Part shown: positions 36,659 through 46,648 of the stretch, one piece after another
Position numbering within the stretch: the stretch's first letter is position 1
How the letters are laid out: every line of letters begins with the position of its first letter
DNA from: Staphylococcus sp. NAM3COL9
GTDB taxonomy: Bacteria > Bacillota > Bacilli > Staphylococcales > Staphylococcaceae
Direction of reading: 5' to 3'
Assembly (NCBI RefSeq): GCF_001431205.1
Contig: NZ_LGPC01000016.1
Coordinates: forward strand, 324,141 to 388,140
Length of the DNA stretch: 64,000 bases
The notes under the pieces: generated by a model
The model's database searches: none
Told to the model about the DNA's origin: nothing
Seen by the model: only the letters and a program-made list of their open reading frames with translations
Made by a program: the position numbers and the translations under genes

Positions 36659-37828
36659 ATGACAATTGGTATTGATCAAATTAATTTTTACGTTCCAAGA
36701 TTTTATGTAGACATGGCTAAACTTGCAGAATCACGCCAAGTTGACCCAAATAAATTTCTACTTGGTATTGGCCAAAATGAAATGGCAGTTAGTCCAGTAA
36801 GCCAAGATATTGTAACAATGGGCGCAAATGCCGCGAAAGACATCATTACTGATGAAGATAAAAAACAAATCAGTATGGTTATTGTTGCAACAGAATCTGC
36901 AATTGATTCTGCGAAAGCTTCTGCAGTACAAATACATAACTTGCTTGGCATTCAACCATTTGCACGTTGTATTGAAATGAAAGAAGCGTGCTATGCTGCA
37001 ACACCAGCAATTCAATTAGCTAAAGATTATTTAGCGCAACGTCCAGATGAAAAAGTATTAGTTATCGCTAGCGATACTGCACGTTACGGTTTAAACTCTG
37101 GTGGCGAACCTACACAAGGTGCAGGTGCAGTTGCTATGATAATATCACAAAACCCACGTATTCTTGAACTAAATGATGACGCAGTTGCATTCACTGAAGA
37201 TGTCTATGATTTTTGGCGTCCAAGTGGACAACCTTATCCTCTCGTTGATGGCGCTTTATCAAAAGACGCTTACATTCATTCATTCCAAGAAAGCTGGAAT
37301 GAATATGCTCGTCGCTACAATAAAACATTAGCTGATTTTAAATCATTATGTTTCCACGTACCATTTACTAAAATGGGTAAAAAAGCACTTGATTCAATTT
37401 TAACAGATTCTGTTGATGAACAAACAAAAGCGCGTTTAACTTCTGGTTACGAAGATGCTACATATTATAATCGTTATGTAGGTAACATCTATACTGGATC
37501 TTTATACTTAAGTTTGATTTCATTATTAGAAACGCATGACCTTTCTGCAGATGATACAATCGGACTATTCAGTTATGGCTCTGGTTCTGTAGGCGAGTTC
37601 TTTAGCGGTAAAATTGTAAAAGGTTATCAAGACGCACTTGATATTCAAGGGCATAAAGATCTTTTAAACAATCGTACTGAAGTTTCAGTTGAAACGTATG
37701 AATCATTCTTCAAACGTTTTGATAATTTAGAATTCGATCACGAAACTGAATTAGCTGATGAGCAAAAGCATATTTTCTATCTTGAAAGTATTAATGATCA
37801 TATCCGTAATTATAATACCTTAAATTAA
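36659..37828 (+). CDS. mvaS: HMG-CoA synthase MvaS
   Basis: MvaS condenses acetyl-CoA with acetoacetyl-CoA to HMG-CoA. The 389-residue protein is close to S. aureus MvaS (388): Glu79 in VATES, the nucleophile Cys111 in [10 protein letters not shown], and the His of [12 protein letters not shown] (about 233). Start ATG 36659 ([13 protein letters not shown]) matches S. aureus; the AAAGG site is rather far upstream, and GTG 36644 directly after it is the alternative. Confidence 0.95.
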   Translation: MTIGIDQINFYVPRFYVDMAKLAESRQVDPNKFLLGIGQNEMAVSPVSQDIVTMGANAAKDIITDEDKKQISMVIVATESAIDSAKASAVQIHNLLGIQPFARCIEMKEACYAATPAIQLAKDYLAQRPDEKVLVIASDTARYGLNSGGEPTQGAGAVAMIISQNPRILELNDDAVAFTEDVYDFWRPSGQPYPLVDGALSKDAYIHSFQESWNEYARRYNKTLADFKSLCFHVPFTKMGKKALDSILTDSVDEQTKARLTSGYEDATYYNRYVGNIYTGSLYLSLISLLETHDLSADDTIGLFSYGSGSVGEFFSGKIVKGYQDALDIQGHKDLLNNRTEVSVETYESFFKRFDNLEFDHETELADEQKHIFYLESINDHIRNYNTLN

Positions 37829-38090
37829 ATCTGAAATCACTTAATCGTGTCGTGATTAAGATGCATAATTTAAATTATCATATTTAGCTTATGTATTTAA
37901 ATCATGCACAAGGAATCTTAACTGAATTTAAATAAAATTTATGTATATAAAAAAGTACACTCATAAAAATGAATGTGCTTCATAACAAAGACAAACCAAT
38001 TGCTATAAAAGCATTTGGTTTTTTTAGATGTTTTTACTTGAGACAATATTTGTTCATTAATTTCGTAATTTAATACTGATTGAAAATGAC

Positions 38091-38190
38091 AATCGTTTGG
38101 GCCGACTCCTGACTAGTTAATAAAGCACTAGCCGAAAACTACAGGCTAGGCTGTTGTCTACCGAAAGCACACACAATAATACCAACAAAC
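38091..38190. repeat. dispersed intergenic repeat, family A copy 2
   Basis: It shares 20 bases (38106-38125) exactly with copy 1 at 1637-1656, and the flanking order TTGGGC, GCCGAA, AAAGC, CCAACAAA. It ends where the BCCT terminator stem starts. Confidence 0.6.
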
Positions 38191-38192
38191 TA

Positions 38193-38240
38193 AAACAGAG
38201 GAGATATTTGTCAATATATGACTGTATCTCCTCTGTTTTA
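38193..38240 (-). terminator. terminator of the BCCT gene
   Basis: AAAACAGAGGAGATA pairs with TATCTCCTCTGTTTT around an 18-base loop, 25 bases after the stop. The left arm supplies a short T-run on the minus strand. Confidence 0.75.
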
Positions 38241-38264
38241 TGTACGTATCATTTTATAACGTCA

Positions 38265-39851
38265 TTATTTTTCTGCTTGCTGTTGTTCTTGTTCAATCTT
38301 ACGAGTGTATGCTTCGTATCGCTCTTTATTAGCTTGTAATGTCAAACCTAGATATTTCCGTTCTTTGTTTGCATCTTTATATAAAGCAATCATCATTAAT
38401 ATCACTACAAAACTAAACGGTAGTGCCGATATGATGGCAGCTGATTGTAAGGCGTCTAAACCAGTATCACCACCGGCTAATAATAAAACATATGCAATAG
38501 CTGCTAATGCTAATCCCCAAACAATTTTAACAAAGCCTGAAGGGTTCAACGCACCATGCGCAGTCTGCATACCTAATACATAGGTCGCTGAATCTGCAGA
38601 GGTAATAAAGAATGATGCAATAAGTGCTAATGCAATGATTGAAAGCATGAATCCAAATGGTAACTCATTGAAGATTCCAAATAGTTGTGTCTCAGGCGGC
38701 ATTTCAAATATTTTAGAGTGTGATTGACCTACTTTGATACCTGTTACACCAAATGCACTGAACCATATAATACTGATTACTGTAGGTACACCTAAAACTG
38801 CAATAATAAATTCTCTAATACTACGTCCTTTTGAAATTCTAGCGATAAATATACCAACGAATGGGCTCTAACTCAACCACCAACCCCAATAATATATCGT
38901 CCAAGATTGTAACCAAGACGCCTTTTGTTGGTTTAATGGAGCAACATCCAAACTGTTAAATACAATTGTATTTAAATAGTCCCCTGTACTGCTTGTCATG
39001 ATATTTAAAATGAGTAGTGTTGGACCTACCATAAAAACGATTACGAGTAGTAAGCCTGCTAATACCATATTTAAATTACTTAAATATTGAATACCTTTAC
39101 TTAAACCACTCCACGCACTATATAAAAATAAGACAGTAACCACTGCAATAATAATACCTTGAACTAATGAATTAGCAGGTATACCAAACAAATAATTTAG
39201 ACCGCCATTAATTTGAATGGCACCTATACCCAACGATACTGCAACACCGATTACTGTTGCAAACACTGCTAATACATCAACAAAAGTTCCAATAGGTCCA
39301 TCTACTTTATCTCCTAAGATAGGACGCAACGTTTTTGAAATCAAACCATTTTCTCCTTTACGAAATTGCGAATACGCTAGTGCTAAGGCAACAATACCGT
39401 ATACAGCCCAAGGATGAAAACCGTAATCCACTAACGTGCCTTGAAATGCTTCACCCATTGCAGCTTTCGTTTCTGGATCTGCTGTTGGTGGTGCTAAATA
39501 ATGTGAAATAGGTTCTGACGCTCCATAGAATACTAAACCTATTCCCATACCCGCACTAAATAACATTGCTAACCATGACACCGTATGAAACTCAGGTTTG
39601 TCAGATGGCTTACCTAACTTTAATTTACCGATTGGACTAAATGCTAGAAACACACAAAAACCTAATATCACAGTATACAACAACATATAATACCAGCCGA
39701 ATGTATCTGAAACCCAAGTAGACACGCTACCTGTAATACTCCCAAATTGCTGTGGGAAAATTGCGCCAACCAAAACAAGTAATCCTATAATGGCAGCTGA
39801 ATATATAAATACACCTGAAAATTGCTTTTTCTCCTTTGGCAATATTCTCAC
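38265..39851 (-). pseudogene. BCCT osmolyte transporter, broken by one amber codon
   Basis: The full frame would give a 528-residue betaine/choline/carnitine transporter of 12 helices, like OpuD, BetL or CudT of staphylococci. Codon 328 (38868-38870) is TAG where the family has Trp in the motif WWLSWSPFVGIFIARIS; the frame continues unbroken through GRSIREFIIAVLGVPT and ITSADSATYVLGM to a charged tail ending QQQAEK. A single TGG to TAG change would explain it. Ribosome site and terminator remain. The truncated product would lose the last four helices, so transport is probably lost unless the codon is read through. The start, GTG 39851, is tentative. Substrate (glycine betaine, choline or carnitine) cannot be told. 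Confidence 0.88.
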
Positions 39852-39989
39852 CGTCCTATATTTTTTAGCAAAGACGTTTAATAGAATATCATACTGAGTT
39901 AATTTATCAACTTAGTTAGAGTTTTTTCACAACTTACAAGCGTATTCAAGTGACGTTTTTGAAAAAAATTATTGTTCAATACTATAGGC

Positions 39990-40523
39990 TCAAGGTTTTG
40001 TGCTATGCTTAGGTCTATAAAATGCATCCATATCCATTTTTTCTAATTTAAGTAACTCTATTTTGGTATTAATGCCCCCACCATAACCTGTTAAGCTACC
40101 ATCTTTACCAACAACTCTATGACACGGAATGATAATTGAGATTGGATTACTTCCTACTGCGCCACCCACTGCTTGTGACGACATTTGAGCTTTACCCCTT
40201 TTTTTTCCAATTAGTTGTGCGATTTCCCCATAAGTTACTGTCTTGCCGTAAGGTATTTCTAAAAGTGCTGCCCAGACTTGTTCACGAAATTCCGTACCTG
40301 AGGCTTTTAAAGGAAAATCAATTTCCGGAATATTTCCCGAGAAATATGCGTCTAACCAACGTTCTACTTTATCGAAGATAGGTTGTTCTGTTTCAACTAA
40401 CTTGTCATCATATTTTAATTCGAAATCGGTTTGATTGGGTAGCCACAAGCCAGTGATGTGTTCTCCGTCAGATGTTATTGCAATGCGTCCGATAGGTGCT
40501 TGATAATATCTTTTATAATGCAT
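39990..40523 (-). CDS. ogt: methylated-DNA-protein cysteine methyltransferase
   Basis: Ogt removes methyl groups from O6-methylguanine by irreversible transfer to its own cysteine. The 177-residue protein has the acceptor Cys134 in IIPCHRVVG, the helix-turn-helix with YGKTVTYGEIAQLIG and the Arg-finger region SSQAVGGAVGSNPI. The C-terminal extension KMDMDAFYRPKHSTKP is short and poorly conserved. It is monocistronic, divergent from the YrhK-like gene. Confidence 0.9.
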   Translation of the reverse strand: MHYKRYYQAPIGRIAITSDGEHITGLWLPNQTDFELKYDDKLVETEQPIFDKVERWLDAYFSGNIPEIDFPLKASGTEFREQVWAALLEIPYGKTVTYGEIAQLIGKKRGKAQMSSQAVGGAVGSNPISIIIPCHRVVGKDGSLTGYGGGINTKIELLKLEKMDMDAFYRPKHSTKP

Positions 40524-40640
40524 GATGCTCCCCTCTTTCTGTCCTTCTTAATTTGTTTTATCATAAATCTTTCTTTGTTTTATGTAAACCATTAAGGGAA
40601 TGAGTAAGACAACTCAAGATATGTATGGGAGGCCTTTTCT

Positions 40641-40940
40641 ATGTCTAAATCAAATCAACAAAATCCTATTAACAAAAGTGCTGATTTGAATTTTGATACA
40701 CCTCAAAGATCTGAACGTCTCACAATGATTTATAAAGCACTTTATCAATTAAATGATGTTGTTCTCGGCATAATATTCTTAATAGGAAGTTTTTTATTTT
40801 TCAGTGATACTACTGTCACTATAGGTACAGTATTGTTTGTAATCGGCAGTGTACAAATGACGGTCAGACCGCTTATTGCATTGTCACATGATCTACATTT
40901 GGCACATAAATATAAAAAATTAGATATACATGATAAATAG
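40641..40940 (+). CDS. YrhK-like small membrane protein
   Basis: A 99-residue protein with a polar N-terminus (about 35 residues), then two membrane segments (about 36-54 and 58-78) and a charged tail. The pattern YQLNDVVLGIIFLIGSFLFF...GTVLFVIGSVQM..PLI fits the YrhK domain family, of unknown role. The GGAGG ribosome site is strong. A bidirectional terminator follows. Confidence 0.75.
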   Translation: MSKSNQQNPINKSADLNFDTPQRSERLTMIYKALYQLNDVVLGIIFLIGSFLFFSDTTVTIGTVLFVIGSVQMTVRPLIALSHDLHLAHKYKKLDIHDK

Positions 40941-40963
40941 TATATTTTATAATCCAACGTAAC

Positions 40964-40999
40964 AAAGACCACTGCAACAATAATGTTACAATGGTCTTT
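40964..40999. terminator. bidirectional terminator between YrhK-like and MFS genes
   Basis: AAAGACCA and TGGTCTTT arms around a loop with a second weak stem; A-run upstream and T-run downstream suit both strands. Confidence 0.75.
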
Positions 41000-41010
41000 A
41001 ATTTTAATAT

Positions 41011-42396
41011 TTAAGTATTTATTTTACGTGTTGGTATGATTAATGCACTTGCGAGAACGCCACAACCAACGATACAAGCACCAACGATAAAACCTGTTGT
41101 TGCGGCTGTATGTAAGCTTTGTCCACTTTGCACAATCGCTGTGTAAATAGAAGTCATAATCGCAATACCAAAGGCACCACCAAGTGTTGAGCCCATTTTA
41201 AATATACCGGAAGCTACGCCCACTTTTTCTGGTGGGGTAGTTGAAACTGCCGTACTCAATGCAGGTGTTGCAAAGAGACCTGTGCCCCCACCAAAAAAGA
41301 CTGATGCGATTAAAGCTACAACGATATACCCTGAGGTACCAAAGAACGTTAAACTAAATAATAATATACCTATTGCTGTAAATATCGGTCCGATAACCAA
41401 CGCACGTTTCGCACCAAATCTTTTAATACTCTTTTCACCTAAACGTACAACAATAAGTAGTGTAATTAAGTAAGGCAAAGTAAGTAAACCTGCTTGGAAC
41501 GCACTAAATTTCAACCCACCTTGCGCATACATATTAAATAAAGCAATGACACCAACGCCTGTGTTAAGTAAGAAGTTGGCAAGTACTGCACCTATATAAG
41601 GTTTATTTTTAAATAATTTCAAATCGATAAACGGCACTTTTTTGCCACGTTCTACTTTGAAGAACATGAATACACATATGATAAAAACAGTTAATAATAT
41701 TAATGTTGGTGTACTCAGCCATCCCATTTTATATCCTTGCGTAATGACAAAACTAATACTCGCGATCATAATCACAAATATTGTAAGCCCAATATAATCA
41801 AAACGATTTGTTTTGTCTTTAATTAATTTACTTTCCGGTAAATGTTTTAACAATATCATCGCTACAAGCGATAATATAATAGACAAAATAAAAATAGATT
41901 GCCATGATATAAACGTTGCCATCGCTCCTGCAAAGAAGGATGATAAACCTGTGCCACCAAACGCACCAATTGACCAGAAACTCAATGCTTTTTGTCTTTC
42001 GTCCCCTTCAAAAAAGTCATTGACGATGGAAATCGTCGCTGGCATGATAATTGCTGCCGATAAACCTTGCACAACCCTACCTAAAATCAGTAATACGACG
42101 TTACCTGAGACGATAAGCATAAGTGAACCAATGATACTAAGTACGAGTGCGATACGTGTCATTTTCACCTTACCAAATTTATCTGAAATGTTACCAGCTA
42201 CTACCATAAACACACCAGTAACAAATGATGTTAAACTTATAGAGATATTGACTACACCTGGACTAGCTCCAAAAGTTGACTGGATTTGAGGCCCAATATT
42301 TAAAAATGATTGGGCAAATAACCAATAAGTTAATATTGATAATACAATACCCGTCAACAATTTACCCCCTGAAATTTGTTTCATTTTTTCTACCAT
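41011..42396 (-). CDS. MFS drug efflux pump, NorB/SdrM-like
   Basis: A 461-residue major facilitator of the DHA2 (QacA/NorB) group with about 14 helices. Family motifs are GNISDKFGKVKMTRIAL (motif A), LGRVVQGLSAAIIMP and GGTGLFATPALSTAV. It is a paralog of the NorB-like pump at 45260-46648: the two share most motifs but differ in helix loops. It exports drugs, quinolones or biocides by proton antiport; substrate unknown. The start has GGGGATG. It follows a 5' neighbour (the esterase) across 234 bases. Confidence 0.82.
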   Translation of the reverse strand: MVEKMKQISGGKLLTGIVLSILTYWLFAQSFLNIGPQIQSTFGASPGVVNISISLTSFVTGVFMVVAGNISDKFGKVKMTRIALVLSIIGSLMLIVSGNVVLLILGRVVQGLSAAIIMPATISIVNDFFEGDERQKALSFWSIGAFGGTGLSSFFAGAMATFISWQSIFILSIILSLVAMILLKHLPESKLIKDKTNRFDYIGLTIFVIMIASISFVITQGYKMGWLSTPTLILLTVFIICVFMFFKVERGKKVPFIDLKLFKNKPYIGAVLANFLLNTGVGVIALFNMYAQGGLKFSAFQAGLLTLPYLITLLIVVRLGEKSIKRFGAKRALVIGPIFTAIGILLFSLTFFGTSGYIVVALIASVFFGGGTGLFATPALSTAVSTTPPEKVGVASGIFKMGSTLGGAFGIAIMTSIYTAIVQSGQSLHTAATTGFIVGACIVGCGVLASALIIPTRKINT

Positions 42397-42630
42397 AAAA
42401 ACATCCCCTATGTTTGTTAATAATATAAAGTTAGAATTTCAAAAGCGCTTGTATTCATATCTTAATGATGAGAATATTACACAATTTAGTGCACAATTAT
42501 TTCTTTTGAAATTTCTTACACTTTAAATATTATCATTAATTTAGCATAAAGGTCAGAATTTACACGCTATTATTTCGAATCTTCTGATAATTAATGACTA
42601 TAATTTCCCCTTTTTACATGAGTATATTCA

Positions 42631-43323
42631 CTAAAATAATTTTTTTACCGCTTTATTAAAGTGTTTTTTGAAATACATTTTCTGATGCAGCCCTTTATTA
42701 TTTGTAACGAAGTGAAATGACATTTGCTCAGAAATTAAGAGTTCATTTAAAATGTCTACGCCTTGTTCAGTTTGAGATAAAGTATTTGTATTTATATCTG
42801 GATGTTGTTCATCTTCTAGGCTGCCAACATACCAATAAACGTGTTCTTCCTCTTTAATAATATGTTGCTGTTTCATAAATATCAAAAAGCCTGGATACCA
42901 TACTGAGGGTGATATCAATATATACGTGCCAAAAGTTTCAGGCTTTTTAAATAAGGCATAGAGCGCAACTAATCCACCTAGCGATGCCCCAGCAATGCTT
43001 ATATCCGTGCGTTGTTCAGATACATTGAAACATTTTTTTAAATAAGGCAACAACTGATTAGAAATCCATGAGATAAAATCATCCGCCGCTCTATAAAATG
43101 CTTCATCCTCCACTATATTTTGCCAAGGTGCATAAATTTTGTCATCTTCATTCGGCAGCAGCCCAACAAATATAACTTCTCGTTCAATATCCTTAAATAA
43201 GACATCACCATCTTGAACGATGACTAAAGGATATGGACCAGATTTACGCTTAAAATATCCTTTAGGTAACTTCACTTTAATATCATGGTGTTGAAAACGA
43301 ATATTGAAATTTCTTATATTCAT
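42631..43323 (-). CDS. esterase, enterochelin esterase-like alpha/beta hydrolase
   Basis: A 230-residue alpha/beta hydrolase of the putative esterase family (esterase D/Fes-like). The nucleophile Ser114 lies in GASLGG; PLVIVQDGD near residue 35 is the oxyanion strand, and the acid and His fall near GSLEDEQH and KGLHQK. Relatives hydrolyse siderophore esters, S-formylglutathione or trehalose esters; the substrate here is unknown. Start ATG 43323 follows GAAGG by nine bases. It lies downstream of the GIY-YIG gene by 45 bases, possibly in one unit. Confidence 0.75.
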   Translation of the reverse strand: MNIRNFNIRFQHHDIKVKLPKGYFKRKSGPYPLVIVQDGDVLFKDIEREVIFVGLLPNEDDKIYAPWQNIVEDEAFYRAADDFISWISNQLLPYLKKCFNVSEQRTDISIAGASLGGLVALYALFKKPETFGTYILISPSVWYPGFLIFMKQQHIIKEEEHVYWYVGSLEDEQHPDINTNTLSQTEQGVDILNELLISEQMSFHFVTNNKGLHQKMYFKKHFNKAVKKLF

Positions 43324-43368
43324 AGCAATCAACCTTCTTCCTATTCACCTCTATTATCTCAGGTGATT

Positions 43369-43833
43369 TTATAGAAAATTATATAATTCGACATCCTTTT
43401 CTTTCGCATATTCTAAAGCAAGTATTTCCAAGATATTAATTAGTGCTGGGTTACCTTTAACTTTAATATATTGGAATTTCAAGTTATGTTCTTCTGCTTT
43501 AATATTTTTTAATTCTGATTCATCTAAATTTTGTTGCGCTGCATAGACTTTTCTAAATTTTGCTGTTCCAGCATCTGATTTCACATTAAATTGTGCAAGC
43601 TTATCATTTAAATCTTTTTGAGTAAGTTTATATCCAGTCATAAACCCACCTGCTTGGCCTACATATAATGGTTTTTTATTTTTAAAGATAACAAAAACAC
43701 CTTTTTGTTCTTGGACTTCACTTCTACTTTCTTTATCAAATGTAAGTGCCTTTGACTTATCATATTTGAATAACTTTTTTAATGGCTTATTATAATCTTC
43801 AAGCAATTCACTTAGTTTTTTATCCGCATTCAT
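43369..43833 (-). CDS. GIY-YIG domain protein
   Basis: A 154-residue protein with a GIY-YIG-like nuclease fold. GVFVIF about residue 45 and PLYVGQAG about residue 57 give the paired tripeptides; Arg in KFRKVY, Glu in LEIL and Asn near the C-terminus (YNFL) may fill the catalytic places. The first Tyr of GIY is replaced by Phe, so nuclease activity is uncertain. It is not fused to UvrC or intron-type domains. Start ATG 43833 follows AAAGGATG. Confidence 0.65.
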   Translation of the reverse strand: MNADKKLSELLEDYNKPLKKLFKYDKSKALTFDKESRSEVQEQKGVFVIFKNKKPLYVGQAGGFMTGYKLTQKDLNDKLAQFNVKSDAGTAKFRKVYAAQQNLDESELKNIKAEEHNLKFQYIKVKGNPALINILEILALEYAKEKDVELYNFL

Positions 43834-43931
43834 TTTAATCATCCTTTTTCATTTTTTTATTATTCTATATATACACTTTAATGTGACTACATAAACTACA
43901 TGTAAAATAAGTATAAAAACATTCGCGCACT

Positions 43932-43973
43932 AAAAAAGGTTGTAGCCCAGTATAATAAGCTACAACCTTTTTT
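43932..43973. terminator. bidirectional terminator after M20 amidohydrolase
   Basis: AAAAAAGGTTGTAGC/GCTACAACCTTTTTT form a perfect stem with an A-run and a T-run on its two sides, 14 bases after the hipO-like stop. Confidence 0.9.
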
Positions 43974-43986
43974 ATGTTTTAATAAT

Positions 43987-45162
43987 TTATTTTAAATAAT
44001 TGAATACTGTAATGCCAACTGCTTCAGCAGCTACGCGTAATGATTTTTCACTGATATCAAATTTAGGATGGTGATGTGGATGAATGTCACCGTTGTCAGG
44101 TGTAGCACCTGCATAAATAAATGTGCTAGGTATAGCTTTAGCATAATATGCAAAATCTTCAGATGGTGGCTGCGCTTCACATCTTTCTATACCTTTGATC
44201 GCATCTGTATCAGCGTTTTCAATAGATTCTACAACAAATTTTGTAAACTCTGGATCATTGTATAATGCAGGATAATCATCATTATATTCTAATTCGCAAG
44301 TCACACCAAACATTGCTTCTAAGCCTTCAGTTAAACGTTTAACCTCTTTTTTTATTGTATGTTTAGTATCATCAGTCAAGGCACGTACATCGCCTTCTAC
44401 TTCAATACTATCTTTAATCACATTAAATTGTCCTTTACCATCAAATGAACCAATTGTTACGACACCAGTTTCAAAAGGATTTAAGCGTCTTGAAACAATT
44501 GTTTGTAAAGCATTAACAAAATATGCACCAGCTACTATGCTGTCATTTGCCGTATGTGGTGAAGAACCATGTCCTCCTTGACCATTCACTTTAAGTTTGA
44601 AGAAATCTCTACCTGTTTGTACGTTGCCTTCACGGTAATATACATTACCAGATGGCATATGACTCATTACATGGACACCTAATACGTGGTCGACTCCATC
44701 TAAGATACCATCCTTAATCATTGCTTGTGCACCGCCTGGAGGCACTTCTTCAGCAGGTTGATGAATAACAACAACTTTCCCTTTAAATTGATCCTTCAGT
44801 TCGATAAGTGTTTCAGCAAGAATTAACATGTATGCTGTATGTGCATCATGACCACAAGCATGCATCACGCCTTCATTTTTTGAAGCAAATTCTAATCCAG
44901 TGTCCTCTTGAATTGGTAGGGCGTCAAAATCAGCACGTATTGCAATCGTCTTACCAGGCTTACCACTATCGATTGTCACTTTCAAACCATTCGGACCTAT
45001 ATTTTTTTCAACTTCACAATCTTTATCTTTATAAAAATCTTCAATATACTTAGGTGTTTCTTCTTCGTGGAAAGATAACTCAGGATATTGATGAAGATAA
45101 CGACGTATCTCAATCATTCGATTTTCTTTCTCTTTCAATATATCTATTAATTGTTTCACCAT
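43987..45162 (-). CDS. M20 amidohydrolase, hippurate hydrolase-like
   Basis: A 391-residue zinc amidohydrolase of the M20D group (N-acyl-L-amino-acid amidohydrolase, hippuricase, IAA-amino acid hydrolase). Visible motifs: RADFDALPIQEDTGLEF, the metal-binding HACGHDAHT, HQPAEEVPPGGA with the base Glu pair, GHGSSPHTANDSI, and HHHPKFDI at the end. It should free amino acids from N-acyl forms in the cytoplasm. It sits between two NorB-like pumps, all on the same strand but with their own terminators. Confidence 0.85.
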   Translation of the reverse strand: MVKQLIDILKEKENRMIEIRRYLHQYPELSFHEEETPKYIEDFYKDKDCEVEKNIGPNGLKVTIDSGKPGKTIAIRADFDALPIQEDTGLEFASKNEGVMHACGHDAHTAYMLILAETLIELKDQFKGKVVVIHQPAEEVPPGGAQAMIKDGILDGVDHVLGVHVMSHMPSGNVYYREGNVQTGRDFFKLKVNGQGGHGSSPHTANDSIVAGAYFVNALQTIVSRRLNPFETGVVTIGSFDGKGQFNVIKDSIEVEGDVRALTDDTKHTIKKEVKRLTEGLEAMFGVTCELEYNDDYPALYNDPEFTKFVVESIENADTDAIKGIERCEAQPPSEDFAYYAKAIPSTFIYAGATPDNGDIHPHHHPKFDISEKSLRVAAEAVGITVFNYLK

Positions 45163-45259
45163 AACAGTTCCTCCTATACTAAATACATTTAATTTAATTA
45201 CATTATATACTTTTTGGGTGATATTTATGTGTTAGACCCTTTGTTGAATAACGTAAATG

Positions 45260-46648
45260 TTATGCTTTTTTAAATGATGGGACCGTAATCAAGATGATGA
45301 TTAACGATAATAATGCCATCAACACATTGAGCAATAATCCTATTAAAGCACCTGTTTGGACATTAGTAATACTTGCCACGATACCATAAAGTGCGCCTGA
45401 TAACGCGATACCAAATGCGCCACCGAGTGATGAAGCCATTTTATAAATACCAGAAGCCACGCCTACTTTATCTTCAGGTGAATTGGAAATAGCCATATCA
45501 GTTGAAGGTGTAGCATAGAAACCTAGCCCCAAACCATAAAGTAAATATCCCATAATACAAACCACTACATAAATTGCGCTTGGTAAAAATGTAAGTGCGA
45601 TTAAAATGATACCAATCATATTAAAAAATGTGCCGAGGAGCATTGGCTTTTTCGCACCTACTTTTTGTAGAATCTTTTCTCCTACTCTAATAATTAATAA
45701 TACTGTTACCAAATATGTAATAGATAATAAACCGGTTTGGAATGCATTAAAGCCTAAACCTTGCTGCACAAATGTGTTAGCTACTAATAGCGCACCTGCA
45801 ACACCATTTAATAAAAAATTAGAAAATGTAGCACCTGTATATGCTTTATTATTAAAAAGCTTGAAATCGATTAATGGATTTCGTTTTTTATTTTCCATTT
45901 TAATAAAGCTGATTGTCGAAACAATAAATATTATTATCAAACCTATAATCATCGGTGAAAAAATACCAAGGGATGCACTTTGTGTGATTATCACATTTAT
46001 ACTTAACATCATAACAACAAATAATAGTAAGCCTGCATAATCAAACCCTACTTTAGTATTGCTAATTGATTTCGTTTCAGGCGTGCCTTTTATTAATAGC
46101 ATCGAAACTAAGGCAATGATGACAGACAAGATAAATATCCATCTCCACCCTACAAATGTCGATACCATTCCGCCAAATAAAGATGCTAAACCTGACCCTC
46201 CCCATGAACCGATAGACCAATAACTCAAAGCACGTTGTCTATCTTTTCCATCAAAATAAGCTTTCATTATGGCTAAAGTTGATGGCATGATTGCTGCCGC
46301 AGACAATCCTTGAATCACTCTACCAATAATAAGTAAAATAGGTAAGTTACTCACGATAATCAATAATGAACCAATAATACTAAGCCACAAACCTATATAA
46401 GTTATTTTTACACGTCCAACTTTATCAGCAAGACTACCTGCACCTACCACAAACATTCCTGAGAAAAGCGCAGTAATGCTCACCGCAATACTCACTGTTC
46501 CTATATTGCTGTTAAATGATTGCTGCAAAGTCGGTACTACATTTAATAGTGATTGCGCAAACAACCAGAAGGTGACGACACCTAATACAATTCCTAATAT
46601 TAATTTATTATCTCCTTTGTATGTCTGTACATTTCCCTTTTGAGTCAT
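45260..46648 (-). CDS. norB: multidrug efflux MFS transporter NorB
   Basis: NorB is a proton-coupled pump for quinolones, tetraphenylphosphonium and ethidium in S. aureus. The 462-residue length equals S. aureus NorB (463). Long matching stretches include LGVVTFWLFAQSLLNVVP, SITALFSGMFVVGAG, IGRVIQGLSAAAIMP, RALSYWSIGSWGGSG and GATFSNFLLNGVAG. About 14 helices are expected. In S. aureus MgrA and NorG regulate it; no site for them was identified here. The GAGGAGG ribosome site is strong. Confidence 0.85.
   Translation of the reverse strand: MTQKGNVQTYKGDNKLILGIVLGVVTFWLFAQSLLNVVPTLQQSFNSNIGTVSIAVSITALFSGMFVVGAGSLADKVGRVKITYIGLWLSIIGSLLIIVSNLPILLIIGRVIQGLSAAAIMPSTLAIMKAYFDGKDRQRALSYWSIGSWGGSGLASLFGGMVSTFVGWRWIFILSVIIALVSMLLIKGTPETKSISNTKVGFDYAGLLLFVVMMLSINVIITQSASLGIFSPMIIGLIIIFIVSTISFIKMENKKRNPLIDFKLFNNKAYTGATFSNFLLNGVAGALLVANTFVQQGLGFNAFQTGLLSITYLVTVLLIIRVGEKILQKVGAKKPMLLGTFFNMIGIILIALTFLPSAIYVVVCIMGYLLYGLGLGFYATPSTDMAISNSPEDKVGVASGIYKMASSLGGAFGIALSGALYGIVASITNVQTGALIGLLLNVLMALLSLIIILITVPSFKKA

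Larger units (their letters stand above)
37829..38264. other. non-coding region with family A repeat and terminator
   Basis: It holds the end of mvaS (no strong terminator seen before 37960), an AT-rich stretch with a small hairpin of CAAACCAATTGC/GCATTTGGTTT around 37993-38021 that may end mvaS, then the family A repeat copy 2 and the BCCT terminator. No ORF is supported. Confidence 0.45.

Noticed and set aside
38868..38870. TAG as a coded unusual amino acid (pyrrolysine) in the BCCT gene
   Set aside because: Staphylococci have no known pyrrolysine system, and the family has Trp at this place; simple mutation is the better explanation.
41813..42289. Plus-strand frame of 158 codons opposite the first NorB-like pump
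   Set aside because: Shadow of the real pump gene; odd composition and no translation signal.
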